This document shows, piece by piece, positions 19,053-27,624 of a DNA stretch of 64,000 nucleotides. A program made the translations under genes and the position numbers. The stretch is from JAEZDP01 sp964430855 (GTDB lineage Bacteria; Acidobacteriota; Vicinamibacteria; Vicinamibacterales; Vicinamibacteraceae), in contig CAYSHC010000001.1 of NCBI GenBank assembly GCA_964430855.1, positions 1 through 64,000 of the forward strand, given 5' to 3'. The number at the start of each line of letters is the position of its first letter. Position 1 is the first letter of the stretch. The notes under the pieces were generated by a model. That model saw only the letters and a program-made list of their open reading frames with translations, ran no database searches and was not told the origin of the DNA.

Positions 19053-20798
19053 CTACAGCTCGACGTGTCCCGGCGTCAGCAGCGCCTCGAGATCGACGAC
19101 GTACATCGCCGTGCCGCGGTCGTCATGCGTGGGCGCCTCGTGGGCGAAGGCGAGGCCCGCGCCCGCGACGAGGTCGTGCACGGGCGGCGACACGACGACC
19201 ATGTCGGACGGCAGCGACGCCGCGAGTTCCCCGGCACGGGCGACGGCGTGGCCGCTGACACCCGCGTCGGTCAGCGCGCATTGTCCGAGGTCGAGCGCGG
19301 CCCGCACCGACACGCCGAGACGCCGCGCGGTGAGCGCGATCGCCGCCGCGCACCGCACGGCGCGCGCCGGTCCGTCGAACGCGGCACGGATGCGCCCGTC
19401 GGCCACCTCGAGACCGACGCCGCGGAAGTGCGCCACCTCGCGCCGGACGAATGCCTCGAGCCGGGGCCGCGTATCGTCGTCGACGCCGCCGACCACGTGC
19501 GCGACGAGCACGGTGGCGAGCACTTCGTCGTACGCCGTCCCGGGATGGAAGCCCGTCAGGAACGCCTCGACGGGATGGATGATGTCGTCCTGGTTGCCCA
19601 CAAACGGCAGATGATCGTCGCCCGGCAGTTCGATCAGGCGCGCGCCGGGGATCCGCGACGCGACGTAGCGGCCCTCCTCGATCCGCAGGCACCTGTCGCC
19701 GATGCGGTGCAGGATGAGCGTCGGGACGCGGATGTTCGGCAGCACCTCGCGCACGTCGATGCGCGTGTTCATCTGCGTCAGGGCCAGCGCCGCTCCCGGG
19801 CTTGCGCCGTTGCGCAGGTAGGAGGCCCACCAGCGCCTGAACGCGGGGTCGTGCTGGCGTGACGGCGCGCGGTCCTCGATGCCGATCGGCTCGCCCCATC
19901 GCGTGCGGATCTCCTCGTAGAACGCGTCGCGCTGCGCGGGCGTCGGCGCCCACGGGTAGTCCGGTGCGTGGATCCGCTTGGCATAGGTGCCGATCATCAC
20001 GAGCGCCAGCGTCATGTCCGGGTGCGTGGCGGCAAACAGGCTGGACATCGGGCCGCCTTCCGACACGCCGAGCAGCGCCGCGCGCGTCGAGCCCACGGCT
20101 TCCATCACCGCCCGCACGTCGTCCATCCGCTGCTCGAGTGACGGCAGCACCGTGACACGGTCCGACAGGCCGGTGCCACGCTTGTCGAAGAGAATCAGCC
20201 GCGAGAACGACGCGAGACGCGTAAGGAAACGCGCAAACGACGGCTCCTCCCAGAACCAGTCGAGGTGCGACACCCAGCCCATGACGAAGACGATGTCGAT
20301 GGGCCCGTCGCCGATCACCTGATAGGCGATGCTGGTGTCGCCGCTCAGCGCGTACCGGCTGCGCGGTCGCGCGAACCCGCTCTCGGCCAGCGGATCGCCG
20401 CCAGGCGCCGCCGGTGCGGGCGGCGCGTCGCCGCCGCGGCGGCTGTCCGCCGGCACGCCCTCGGGCAGCCGGGCGGGCTCGTGCCTGACGACGGGTGCCG
20501 TGAAGCGGTACCCTCGTCTCGGCACCGTCTCGATGTAGCGGACGCCGCGGTCGCCGTCACCCAGCGCGCGGCGCAGCGCCGACACCTGCTGCGCGAGGTT
20601 GTTCGGCTCGACGAACGTGTCGGGCCAGACGCACGCGATGAGCTCCTGCGTCGGCACGAGTCGCCCATGACGGTCCACGAGGACGCACAGCGTCTCGAAG
20701 GCCTTCGGCGTCAGGGTCACCGGGACCCCGTCGCGCAGGAGCAGGTGCTCGGCAGGATCGAGCCGGAACGGACCGAAAGCGTAGGTGACTGTCGACAC
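19053..20798 (-). CDS. Winged-helix / alpha-beta hydrolase / cyclase-like fusion protein
   Basis: A 581-residue three-part protein. Residues about 5-105 are an OmpR/PhoB-type winged helix (PVTLTPKAFETLCVLV, then YIETVPRRGYRF). Residues about 145-420 are an alpha/beta hydrolase with nucleophile elbow GVSEGG (Ser246) and a His in PGDDHLPF. Residues about 440-581 resemble a class III cyclase domain (FRGVGLEVADGRIRAAFDGP, then VSGHAVARAGEL) that lacks the two metal-binding Asp, so it is probably not catalytic. The GTG at 20798 fits the usual start of such winged-helix proteins; the frame is open to 20933. No transmembrane segment was seen. It may sense a small ester or lactone and regulate the divergent gene (inference). 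Confidence 0.82.
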   Translation of the reverse strand: MSTVTYAFGPFRLDPAEHLLLRDGVPVTLTPKAFETLCVLVDRHGRLVPTQELIACVWPDTFVEPNNLAQQVSALRRALGDGDRGVRYIETVPRRGYRFTAPVVRHEPARLPEGVPADSRRGGDAPPAPAAPGGDPLAESGFARPRSRYALSGDTSIAYQVIGDGPIDIVFVMGWVSHLDWFWEEPSFARFLTRLASFSRLILFDKRGTGLSDRVTVLPSLEQRMDDVRAVMEAVGSTRAALLGVSEGGPMSSLFAATHPDMTLALVMIGTYAKRIHAPDYPWAPTPAQRDAFYEEIRTRWGEPIGIEDRAPSRQHDPAFRRWWASYLRNGASPGAALALTQMNTRIDVREVLPNIRVPTLILHRIGDRCLRIEEGRYVASRIPGARLIELPGDDHLPFVGNQDDIIHPVEAFLTGFHPGTAYDEVLATVLVAHVVGGVDDDTRPRLEAFVRREVAHFRGVGLEVADGRIRAAFDGPARAVRCAAAIALTARRLGVSVRAALDLGQCALTDAGVSGHAVARAGELAASLPSDMVVVSPPVHDLVAGAGLAFAHEAPTHDDRGTAMYVVDLEALLTPGHVEL

Positions 20799-20866
20799 GA
20801 CTGGATGCACCTGTCGCGTGAGGCTATGGCTGGGGAGGGCACGCCCATGATGCACCAACTGGCGCC

Positions 20867-20884
20867 CGCCGATCGATATCGGCG
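20867..20884. promoter_or_regulatory. Palindromic operator candidate between divergent genes
   Basis: CGCCGAT-CGAT-ATCGGCG, a perfect 7-bp inverted repeat with a four-base spacer. It lies 68 bp upstream of the winged-helix fusion gene and 39 bp upstream of the divergent TPR gene, where a self-regulating DNA-binding protein would be expected to bind. Confidence 0.4.
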
Positions 20885-20923
20885 CCGGGCTGCCGGTGCC
20901 GGCGGGGTGTCCGGGGCGCGCCC

Positions 20924-21487
20924 ATGACCGCATGGCGGCGTGCCCGGCGCGTGGCGCTGGGCGTCACGGTCGCAGCGGTGGCAGTCGGCCTCGCCGGCCT
21001 CGTCGTCGCGCGGCGGGAGCCGGCTGTCGGGCCGGCACCTGCGGTGCCGGCCCCGCCGAGTGCCTTGCCGACAGGCGCGTCGCGCCCCGTCTGGCTGCGG
21101 CCCGTGCCGCCGGCCATCGTCCTGCCACCGAGCGACGCGATCGACGAGGCGGTACGCCCCTGGCAGGCGGGCAACTACGCCGGCGCGGCGCTCGCGCTCG
21201 AGGCGCTCGCCAAGGAGCATCGGGACATCCCGCTGCTCCAGTTCTACGCCGGCGCGGCATGGCTGCTCGCGAGGGTGCCCTCCGATGCCGTGACCGCTCT
21301 CGAGGCCGCGCTGGATGCCGCGCCCGACGACAGACGCGGCGAGGTGGCCTGGTACCTCGGGCTCGCGCACCTCGAACTGGACCAGCACGCGGCGGCGCGC
21401 CAGGCCTTCGGCGTCGCCTGTGGACACGGCGTGCCAGACGCCTGCCGCGCCGTTGCCTGGGTAGACGCGCGGCCGCCCGAGCGATGA
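20924..21487 (+). CDS. Membrane-anchored TPR-like protein
   Basis: A 187-residue protein with an N-terminal signal anchor (about 8-30, after WRRARR), a Pro/Ala-rich linker (about 33-65), and helical repeats resembling TPRs from about 70 to 175 (AVRPWQAGNYAGAALALEALAK, LDQHAAARQAFGVAC). Two Cys lie near the C-terminus (VACGHGVPDACRA). It is predicted to face the periplasm. It is transcribed divergently from the winged-helix fusion gene across a 125-bp space with a palindrome. Fusions of this winged-helix type are often paired with TPR proteins in Acidobacteriota, which is general family knowledge. Function unknown. Confidence 0.7.
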   Translation: MTAWRRARRVALGVTVAAVAVGLAGLVVARREPAVGPAPAVPAPPSALPTGASRPVWLRPVPPAIVLPPSDAIDEAVRPWQAGNYAGAALALEALAKEHRDIPLLQFYAGAAWLLARVPSDAVTALEAALDAAPDDRRGEVAWYLGLAHLELDQHAAARQAFGVACGHGVPDACRAVAWVDARPPER

Positions 21488-21550
21488 ACGGCCCGGAGAA
21501 GAGGCCGCGGCTGGGCAACGGCCGTCTTAGCAGCAAGTCAAGGAGGTCCC

Positions 21551-21712
21551 ATGACAGCGCTTCCCGCCGTCACCACGGCTGTCGGACTCTTGCTGGCGAT
21601 GCCGGGCGTCGCCCGCACGAGCGTCGAGGCCGGGCAGCATGCCGGCATTCGGATGCCCCGGGGATCGGTGCCGTCCGCCGAGGCAGGCACCGGCGCCGGA
21701 TGCGCGGCCTGA
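21551..21712 (+). CDS. Small exported-type ORF with a near-perfect ribosome binding site
   Basis: A 53-codon frame, ATG at 21551, preceded by AAGGAGGTCCC, among the strongest Shine-Dalgarno sites in the window. Residues 1-22 are hydrophobic like a signal peptide, with VAR near a possible cleavage site. The rest is Gly/Ala-rich and ends GAGCAA. It may be a short secreted peptide or the surviving 5' end of a decayed exported protein. I found no family match. It lies between the TPR gene and an RNA methyltransferase on the same strand. Confidence 0.4.
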   Translation: MTALPAVTTAVGLLLAMPGVARTSVEAGQHAGIRMPRGSVPSAEAGTGAGCAA

Positions 21713-21796
21713 CGAGCGCGGTCGCAGTCCGTCCGATGGCAGGTCCGACGCCGATGATCGGGCATGCGTGATGCCGGTCGCGGAGGCGGACCCGAC

Positions 21797-21828
21797 GTGG
21801 ACGGCCGCATGGTGCTGAGGCCGTCCAC
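21797..21828. repeat. Inverted repeat upstream of the RNA methyltransferase gene
   Basis: GTGGACGGC (21797-21805) and GCCGTCCAC (21820-21828) form a perfect 9-bp stem with a 14-base loop. It sits in the 195-bp space between the small ORF and the methyltransferase. With no T-run it is not a standard terminator; its role is unclear. Confidence 0.35.
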
Positions 21829-21907
21829 GGCGGTCCGCTTCAGGATGCCGACGCTGAACGTCGGGTGCCGACCCTGACGCGTCCCGTCGGCGGTCGAGGA
21901 GCGCAGG

Positions 21908-22693
21908 GTGAGGGATGTCGACTGGCAGGTGATCGGCGACGCGTCCCGCCTTCGTGCCGCCGGCCTGTTCGTGATCGAAGGCCGGACGATCCTTGCCCGC
22001 CTGCTCGCGCGGCCAGGTGGCGCCTGGCGCGGGCGCATCGAAGCCGTGCTCGCCACGCCGGCCGCCGCGTCGGCCCTGGATCTCGAGCGTCTGGTGCCGG
22101 ACAGGCTGGAGGTGCGGTCGCCGGACGAGATGGAAGCCGTGACAGGGTTCAACTTCCACCGCGGCGTGGTGGCGCTCGCCCGGCGGCCCGAGCCGGTTGC
22201 CCTCGAGACGCTCCTCGCGCAGATCGACACTGAGAGTCCTCTCGTCGTCGCCGAGCACCTGGTCGACGTCGACAACATCGGCAGCATCTTCCGCAACGCA
22301 CAGGGGCTCGGCGCCGCCGGCGTCGTCCTGGACGGGCGATCGGCCGATCCGCTGTACCGCAAGGCGGTGCGCACGTCGATGGGGGCGGTGCTCGAGCTGC
22401 CGTGGGCCGCGTGTGCAGGGACGATTCCGTGGGGGATGCTGCGGGCGGCCGGCTATCGGCTGGTGGGGCTCACGCCGGCGCACGACGCGATGCCGCTGCG
22501 GGAGGCGCTCGAGGGGCCTGCAGGCGGCGTGGTGGCGCTGGTGGCGGGGAACGAGGGAAGCGGCCTCAGTGCCGAAGCGCTGGCGGCATGTGACGTCAGG
22601 GCCCGCATCCCGATGCGCAACGGCGCCGACTCGCTGAACGTCGCGACCGCTGTGGCGCTCGCCCTCTACGAGGCAGGACGGCAGACCCGGTAG
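21908..22693 (+). CDS. SpoU/TrmH family RNA 2'-O-methyltransferase
   Basis: A 261-residue SAM-dependent ribose methyltransferase of the SPOUT class acting on rRNA or tRNA. The knot domain (about 115-255) shows the three motifs: HLVDVDNIGSIFRNA, VALVAGNEGSGLS and IPMRNGADSLNVATAVALALYE. The N-terminal part (about 1-95) is a substrate-binding region. The GTG at 21908 follows GAGGAG about eight bases upstream. Its TAG stop is the TAG of a dispersed palindromic repeat (CCGGTAGGGACGG), so the last codons may have been set by insertion of the repeat. The RNA target is unknown. Confidence 0.88.
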   Translation: MRDVDWQVIGDASRLRAAGLFVIEGRTILARLLARPGGAWRGRIEAVLATPAAASALDLERLVPDRLEVRSPDEMEAVTGFNFHRGVVALARRPEPVALETLLAQIDTESPLVVAEHLVDVDNIGSIFRNAQGLGAAGVVLDGRSADPLYRKAVRTSMGAVLELPWAACAGTIPWGMLRAAGYRLVGLTPAHDAMPLREALEGPAGGVVALVAGNEGSGLSAEALAACDVRARIPMRNGADSLNVATAVALALYEAGRQTR

Positions 22694-22714
22694 GGACGGC
22701 TCTCCGAGCCGTCC
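22694..22714. repeat. Dispersed palindrome, copy 1
   Basis: Arms GGACGGCTC and GAGCCGTCC around a TCC loop. It begins immediately after the methyltransferase TAG stop, and the larger repeat consensus includes that TAG. Confidence 0.8.
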
Positions 22715-22732
22715 TCGGAGGCGCCCAGGTAG

Positions 22733-22753
22733 GGACGGCTCTCCGAGCCGTCC
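22733..22753. repeat. Dispersed palindrome, copy 2
   Basis: Same 21-bp palindrome and same orientation as copy 1, preceded by the same GTAGG, 39 bp further on. Confidence 0.8.
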
Positions 22754-22785
22754 GGGGCGCGAGCCGTCGGAAGGTCGAGAGGCAG

Positions 22786-22806
22786 GGACGGCTCGGAGAG
22801 CCGTCC
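22786..22806. repeat. Dispersed palindrome, copy 3 (inverted)
   Basis: The same palindrome in the opposite orientation, 13 bp past the minus-strand receptor stop codon. Copies 1-3 fill the 126 bp between two convergent genes. Confidence 0.8.
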
Positions 22807-22819
22807 CTGCCGGGGGCGC

Positions 22820-25753
22820 CTAGAACAGCACGCGGACGCCGATGCGCGCCACGCGCGGCGCCACGATGCCCGTGACGTTGTTGGCCGCGGCCGACGTCTG
22901 GCTGAGCTGACGCGTGAGCACCGTGTTCACGTTGCCCAGGTTGAAGACGTCGAAGCTGCCTTCGATGCTGCGCTGGCCGAAGAAGAAGCGCTTGCTCACC
23001 CGCAGGTCGAGCGTCTTGAGCGTGCCGTAGCGGCTCTCGCCCCAGCCGTGGATGTACAGGTTCGTCGTCCCCGCGGCACCCGTCCGGGTCGGCGACAGGA
23101 CGCGCTGCGGGAACACGTAACCCTGCCGCGCGTTGAAGAACGCCCCGATGTTGATGTCCCATGGCGCCACGTAGGCCCCCGACACCTTGAACAGGTGCTT
23201 GGCGTTGACAAACACGTTGTCGATGCCGCTGCCGCCGGCCTCCGGGGCGTACTGGTAGCCGTTGGACACGCTGTAGTTGGTCGGGTCGCTCCTGTCGCTG
23301 AACGACGCCACCGTCTTGAAGTTCTCGACCGCGCTGTTGTAGGCGTAGCTCGTGTCGAGCATCCAGCGGTTCGACGTGCGCTTGGTGAACACCGCCTCGA
23401 GGCCGTTGAAGTCGCGGTAGTAGCCGTCGCGGTTGGTGAGCATCTGCTCGGCGGGCAGGTTGATGTTCGGCTGGTAGTAGGTCAGCTCCGGGCACGTCGC
23501 CGTCGACGAGGGGCACGTGGGCTGGAACGTGACGGGCACCCAGTTCGACTCGCTGATGCCCAGGCGCTGGTTGTGCCGGAAGCCGTCGTACTTCCTGTAG
23601 ATGTAGGTGGCCGACAGCGCCATGTCGCCGCGGAGCAGATGGTCGACACTCACCGTGAACTCGCGCGTGCGCTCGTTCTTGAGGTTCGGGTCCACCGAGT
23701 TCGGCGTGCCGAGCGCCGTCGGGTTGTCGGGATCGTAGTTGCCCGAGAAGGCGATGAGTGCCGAGCGCTCGAGCGTGACCTCGTCGAGCGTGACGAACCG
23801 GTCGCCGTTGGCGTCGTTCCACGGGAACGAGACGCTCGCCGCGCCGACGGGGTTGAGGATGCCCGAGAGGCTGCCGGGGCCGATCTGCCCATAGTAGACG
23901 GCGAAGTTCGACCGCAGGACGGTCTGGCTGGTGCCGAACAGGTCGTAGCCGATCCCGATGCGCGGCGACCAGTCTGAGAACGTGACGCCCGCGTCGTCAC
24001 CGGCGAAGGTCACGGCGGGCAGCCACTGCGGGATCATCGGGTTGGCCTCCACTGTGGACGACAGTGCCGCATCGTCCTGGCGATCCCAGCGGATCCCGGC
24101 CGTCAAGGTGAGCTTGTCGCGCGTGAACGTGTCCTGCACGTACAGGCTCGTCGTGTCCATGTCGTAGTTGACCGCGGAGCTGCGCCAGAACTGCGCCCGC
24201 TCGGGCACGCCGTTGCGCACCTGCGCGTAGACGTCGCCGCCGTACACGGTCGTGGAGTACGACGGCGTCTCGCGGTACTTGAAGCCGAACTTGAACGCGT
24301 GGTCGCCGCCGAGACGCGCCGGCAGGAAGTACGTCGAGTTGCCCTCGATGCTCGTGGCGGGCCTGTCGTAGGTCGATTCGTTGAGCGAGCGCGCCCACGA
24401 GTTCAGCGCGAGGTCGTTGAGCGGCTGCACGGTGCGCAGGTCGTCCTCGTGGAACAGCAGCGCGAAGCCGCCGCCGACGTGGGCAAACTGCACGTCGCCG
24501 ATCCAGCGGTCGGTGAAGACATGGCGGTCGCTCGCCTTGTGCGTCCACACCGGCCCGATCTGCCGGTACGTCGTCTCGATCGGGCGCGTGTCCGACCCGT
24601 CACGCGCGTTGCGGATCTTGTCGGCGTAGTTGCTGTGCCAGGTGAAGGTGTTGCCGGAGAACAGCAGCGCGCTGCCCTTGATGTTGTAGTTGTCGAGCGT
24701 CGTGAGGTCGGTGTTGAGGCACTTGTTCAGCTCCGACACCGACAGCTGCTGCGCCAGGGGATCGGCGGCGTTCACCGGGCAGCCCTCGACCTTGCGGAAG
24801 AAGTTGACAACGCCCACCTTGATGTCCTGCTTCGAGTAGGAGCCCCAGAACCAGGCGCGACCGCGGTAGATCGGGCCGCCGGCCTCGATGCCGTAGTCCT
24901 TGATGTTCTGGATCGGCGCACCGGTCCGGGCGCCCTGCGCGCGCAGTTCGTCGGTGAGGTTGGTCGAGCCCAGGTTCTGGTCGGTCACGTAGTAGCGTCC
25001 CGAGCCCTTCAGCTGGTCGGTGCCGCTCTTGGTGACCAGGTTGATGCCGACGCCGCCCGTCTGCTGGGTGATGTCGTTGCCGCCGGTCGAGACCTGCATC
25101 TCTTCCAGCATGTCGAAGTCGAAGTAGACCGATGACGCGCCGGTGGCGGCCTGGTCGCCGATGTCGACACCGTCGAGCATCCACTTGTTGTTCGTGGTGT
25201 TGGCGCCGCGCGAGATGTAGCCGGCCTGCTGCCCCGACTGGCTGCCACCGACGTTGGTGCGGTCCATCGTGATGCCGGGCGTCCGCTCGAGCATCACCCA
25301 CGGGTCACGCGCCGACGGGATGTTCTGCAGCTGCTCCTGGGTGAAGTTGGTCTTGGTGCCGACGCGCTTCGTGTCGACGACCGGCGACTCCCCGGACACC
25401 GTGACGGTCTCCTCGAGCGCCGATACCTCCAGCTGGGCGTTCGCCGTCGTGTTCGACCCCACCTGCACGGGCACCGTCTCGCGCAGGACCGTCCTGAAGC
25501 CCGACAGCTCGTAGCGCATCGTGTAGGTGCCGGGCAGCAGCCCGACGAACTGGAACGTGCCGGTCTCGGCCGTGACGGTCGTCTGCGCCTCGAGCAGGCT
25601 GCCGCCGGTCAGCGTGATGATCACGCCCGGCAGGACGGCGCCTGACGTGTCGGTGACGCGACCGCTGATCTGGCCGGTGTTGCTCTGCGCAAACGCTGCC
25701 TGTGCCACCCCCAGGGCGATCACCAGCAGCAGGGCAAGCCATTTGCCTCTCAT
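22820..25753 (-). CDS. TonB-dependent receptor, Oar-like, with N-terminal carboxypeptidase regulatory domain
   Basis: A 977-residue outer-membrane receptor. Residues 1-22 are a signal peptide. Residues about 26-110 form a carboxypeptidase-regulatory-like domain (ISGRVTDTSGAVLPGVIITL). A plug domain follows at about 115-240 (ARDPWVMLERTPGI, WMLDGVDI), then a barrel ending GVRVLF with terminal Phe. Receptors of this type are typical of Acidobacteriota and import large substrates such as oligosaccharides or peptides. The ATG at 25753 follows GGGGAGGG. The gene has its own promoter region of 279 bp. No SusD partner or dedicated hydrolase is adjacent, so the substrate is unknown. Confidence 0.92.
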   Translation of the reverse strand: MRGKWLALLLVIALGVAQAAFAQSNTGQISGRVTDTSGAVLPGVIITLTGGSLLEAQTTVTAETGTFQFVGLLPGTYTMRYELSGFRTVLRETVPVQVGSNTTANAQLEVSALEETVTVSGESPVVDTKRVGTKTNFTQEQLQNIPSARDPWVMLERTPGITMDRTNVGGSQSGQQAGYISRGANTTNNKWMLDGVDIGDQAATGASSVYFDFDMLEEMQVSTGGNDITQQTGGVGINLVTKSGTDQLKGSGRYYVTDQNLGSTNLTDELRAQGARTGAPIQNIKDYGIEAGGPIYRGRAWFWGSYSKQDIKVGVVNFFRKVEGCPVNAADPLAQQLSVSELNKCLNTDLTTLDNYNIKGSALLFSGNTFTWHSNYADKIRNARDGSDTRPIETTYRQIGPVWTHKASDRHVFTDRWIGDVQFAHVGGGFALLFHEDDLRTVQPLNDLALNSWARSLNESTYDRPATSIEGNSTYFLPARLGGDHAFKFGFKYRETPSYSTTVYGGDVYAQVRNGVPERAQFWRSSAVNYDMDTTSLYVQDTFTRDKLTLTAGIRWDRQDDAALSSTVEANPMIPQWLPAVTFAGDDAGVTFSDWSPRIGIGYDLFGTSQTVLRSNFAVYYGQIGPGSLSGILNPVGAASVSFPWNDANGDRFVTLDEVTLERSALIAFSGNYDPDNPTALGTPNSVDPNLKNERTREFTVSVDHLLRGDMALSATYIYRKYDGFRHNQRLGISESNWVPVTFQPTCPSSTATCPELTYYQPNINLPAEQMLTNRDGYYRDFNGLEAVFTKRTSNRWMLDTSYAYNSAVENFKTVASFSDRSDPTNYSVSNGYQYAPEAGGSGIDNVFVNAKHLFKVSGAYVAPWDINIGAFFNARQGYVFPQRVLSPTRTGAAGTTNLYIHGWGESRYGTLKTLDLRVSKRFFFGQRSIEGSFDVFNLGNVNTVLTRQLSQTSAAANNVTGIVAPRVARIGVRVLF

Positions 25754-25966
25754 CCTGTACCCTCCCCTTTCGGTACACCGGCATCAGTGACATCAGGCTC
25801 GGGGCCCCCACCCCTGCAATGAGCCGATGCCTGGCGCGTGACGAACTGGTGCGCCAGCGTGATGAAGCGGTGTGATGGGCGGGTGGACTAGCAGCCTGCG
25901 TGCCAGGCTGATCCTTGCGCAAACCGGCCGGGAAGTGACGAGGCGGCCGCGGTGCCCGCGCGCGAC

Positions 25967-26003
25967 TCCAAGTCTTTGGTGTCACGCGATACGGAAACTT
26001 GGA
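25967..26003. promoter_or_regulatory. Inverted repeat upstream of the TonB receptor gene
   Basis: TCCAAGT (25967-25973) and ACTTGGA (25997-26003) form a perfect 7-bp inverted repeat with a 23-base centre. It lies about 215-250 bp upstream of the receptor start and just downstream of the SirB1-family gene. It could be an operator for the receptor or a terminator of the upstream operon; no T-run follows. The rest of the 279-bp space shows no gene. Confidence 0.3.
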
Positions 26004-26032
26004 TTCTACGGGCGACGGTGAGAGGCGATAGG

Positions 26033-26917
26033 TCAGTTGAGCGAGGCCAGGCGGCGGCGAAGGTTCTTGACGTGCTCCCACAGCGCCTCGAACTCCTCGC
26101 TGGCCTCCGGGTCGCGCCTGTCTCTGCTGCGGCGCTCGCGGGACGTGAGCTCGAGGTACTTCTCGAGGTCCGACAGGGCAGCGTTGAAGTATCCGAGCTG
26201 ATACGAGAGCAGGCCGCGGTCGCGAAGCTCGTGGACCATGCCAGGGTCGAGGGCCAGCAGCAGCGACGAGGCCTCACGCGCCTGGCGGAAGGAACGCCGC
26301 CGTGCGTACGACCGCTTCAGGTTCAGCACCATCCGCACCAGCGTCTCGTGCTTGAACGCCGGCGCGAGCAGGGCGCGGCTGTAGCGGAGGTCCTCGCCGG
26401 CCCGCTCGAGCAGGCGGCGGCAGTCACGCTCGGTCAGCACCACGCCGCCGTGGAACGGGTCGAGCACGAGGTCTTCGGTCGGCGTGGGGTCGCCGAGCAG
26501 GCCCTTGCAGCGGACGAGGTAGTGGCCGGGAAAGTTGATGCCTTCCAGCCACAGACCTGCCCGTCGCCCGACGTGCATGTAGATGATGGCGAGCGTGATG
26601 GGCACGCCGGTGCGCCGCGCGAGCACGTCGTTCAGGAAGTTGTTGCGCGGGTTGTCATAGTCGGCGGCGTCGCCCGAGAACCCCTGCTCGTCGAACAGGT
26701 ACTGCCCGAAGGCCTGCAGATGCGCAAGGACGTCGCCGCCGGCGGCCTCTCGCTGTACGCGCACGGCCGCCTCCTCCGCCAGCCGCTCCAGCAGCAGGAG
26801 GGAGGGCCGGACGTCGAGGGTCGGATACTCGAGGCTCCCCAGCAGCAGGGCAGCTTCGGCGAGGTCGTCCTCGCCGGGGCGGCGGGCCAGGTGCAGGAAG
26901 CGATCGCGCGCGGTCAT
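26033..26917 (-). CDS. SirB1 family transglutaminase-like protein with C-terminal TPR region
   Basis: A 294-residue protein of the SirB1 family. The core (about 70-200) has NNFLNDVLARRTGVPITLAI, INFPGHYLVR and LVLDPFHGG, giving the His and Asp of a transglutaminase-like triad; the nucleophilic Cys is not visible, as is common in this family, so enzymatic activity is doubtful. Residues about 215-290 resemble TPRs (AREASSLLLALDPG, AALSDLEKYLEL). The ATG at 26917 overlaps the stop of the HAD gene by four bases (ATGA). It is the last gene of the long minus-strand operon that starts with the fatty-acid oxidation genes. Function unknown. Confidence 0.87.
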   Translation of the reverse strand: MTARDRFLHLARRPGEDDLAEAALLLGSLEYPTLDVRPSLLLLERLAEEAAVRVQREAAGGDVLAHLQAFGQYLFDEQGFSGDAADYDNPRNNFLNDVLARRTGVPITLAIIYMHVGRRAGLWLEGINFPGHYLVRCKGLLGDPTPTEDLVLDPFHGGVVLTERDCRRLLERAGEDLRYSRALLAPAFKHETLVRMVLNLKRSYARRRSFRQAREASSLLLALDPGMVHELRDRGLLSYQLGYFNAALSDLEKYLELTSRERRSRDRRDPEASEEFEALWEHVKNLRRRLASLN

Positions 26918-27624
26918 GTCTCGAGGCTCGCCGGGACGGGCCGCGCCACGAGCGACTCGAGCAGCGGCAGCGTGATGGCGTCGATGCCGTCCACGATGAC
27001 CTCGGCGCTCGGCAGACGGTCGGCCCCGTAGGAGGTCGTCACGCCCACGGTGCGCAGGCCCGCCGCGCGGGCCGACTGGAGGCCCCACTCCGAGTCCTCG
27101 ATGGCCACCACCTGTGCCGGGCGGACGCCGGCCTCGAGCGCGCCGGCCTCCCGCAGGAGCGCAAACGCGCGCGCGTACGGATCGGGATGCGGCTTGCTGC
27201 GTGGAGTCTCGCCCGCGGCCACGATGATGGGCACGCGGCCGGCAAGGCCTCCCGCCTCGAGCAGCATCTCGATCTCGTGGCGGAGCGCGCCCGACGCGAT
27301 CGCGACGGGAATCGCGGCCGCCACGCGATCGATGAGATCGGAGGCGCCGGGGAACAGGCCGTGTTCCCCGACGAGCGTGGGGAAGAGACGTACCTTCTCC
27401 TCGAGGAGCGCCTCGAGCGTGGCGTCGTCGAGGGGCACGCCGCGGTCGCGGCACACCTCCACGAATGCGTCACGATCGCTGAACCCGAGGTAGCGCGCGT
27501 AGTAGTCGTCCTCGCTCAGCTCGATGCCAATCGTGGCGAGCACTCGCTGGAACGCCACCAGATGGAGCGGCTCGCTGTCGGCGAGCACGCCGTCGAAGTC
27601 GAAGATCACGGCGGCGAGCGTCAC
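26914..27624 (-). CDS. HAD superfamily phosphatase or phosphomutase (beta-phosphoglucomutase-like)
   Basis: A 236-residue haloacid dehalogenase-like hydrolase. Motif I is IFDFDGVLADSEP (nucleophile Asp9, acid/base Asp11), motif II is AIASGA, the motif III Lys is in SKPHPDPY, and motif IV is VAIEDSEWG. A helical cap between residues about 15 and 90 places it among beta-phosphoglucomutase- and phosphoglycolate phosphatase-like enzymes. The substrate is unknown. The GTG start at 27624 overlaps the DUF1684 stop by four bases (GTGA), and its own stop overlaps the SirB1-family start. Confidence 0.9.
   Translation of the reverse strand: MTLAAVIFDFDGVLADSEPLHLVAFQRVLATIGIELSEDDYYARYLGFSDRDAFVEVCRDRGVPLDDATLEALLEEKVRLFPTLVGEHGLFPGASDLIDRVAAAIPVAIASGALRHEIEMLLEAGGLAGRVPIIVAAGETPRSKPHPDPYARAFALLREAGALEAGVRPAQVVAIEDSEWGLQSARAAGLRTVGVTTSYGADRLPSAEVIVDGIDAITLPLLESLVARPVPASLET

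Noticed and set aside
22694..22806. Intrinsic terminators formed by the palindrome copies
   Set aside because: The stems are strong but no T-run follows in either direction; they fit a REP-like repeat better.
22694..22806. Short CRISPR array
   Set aside because: Spacings between copies differ (18 and 32 bp), one copy is inverted, and there are no cas genes.
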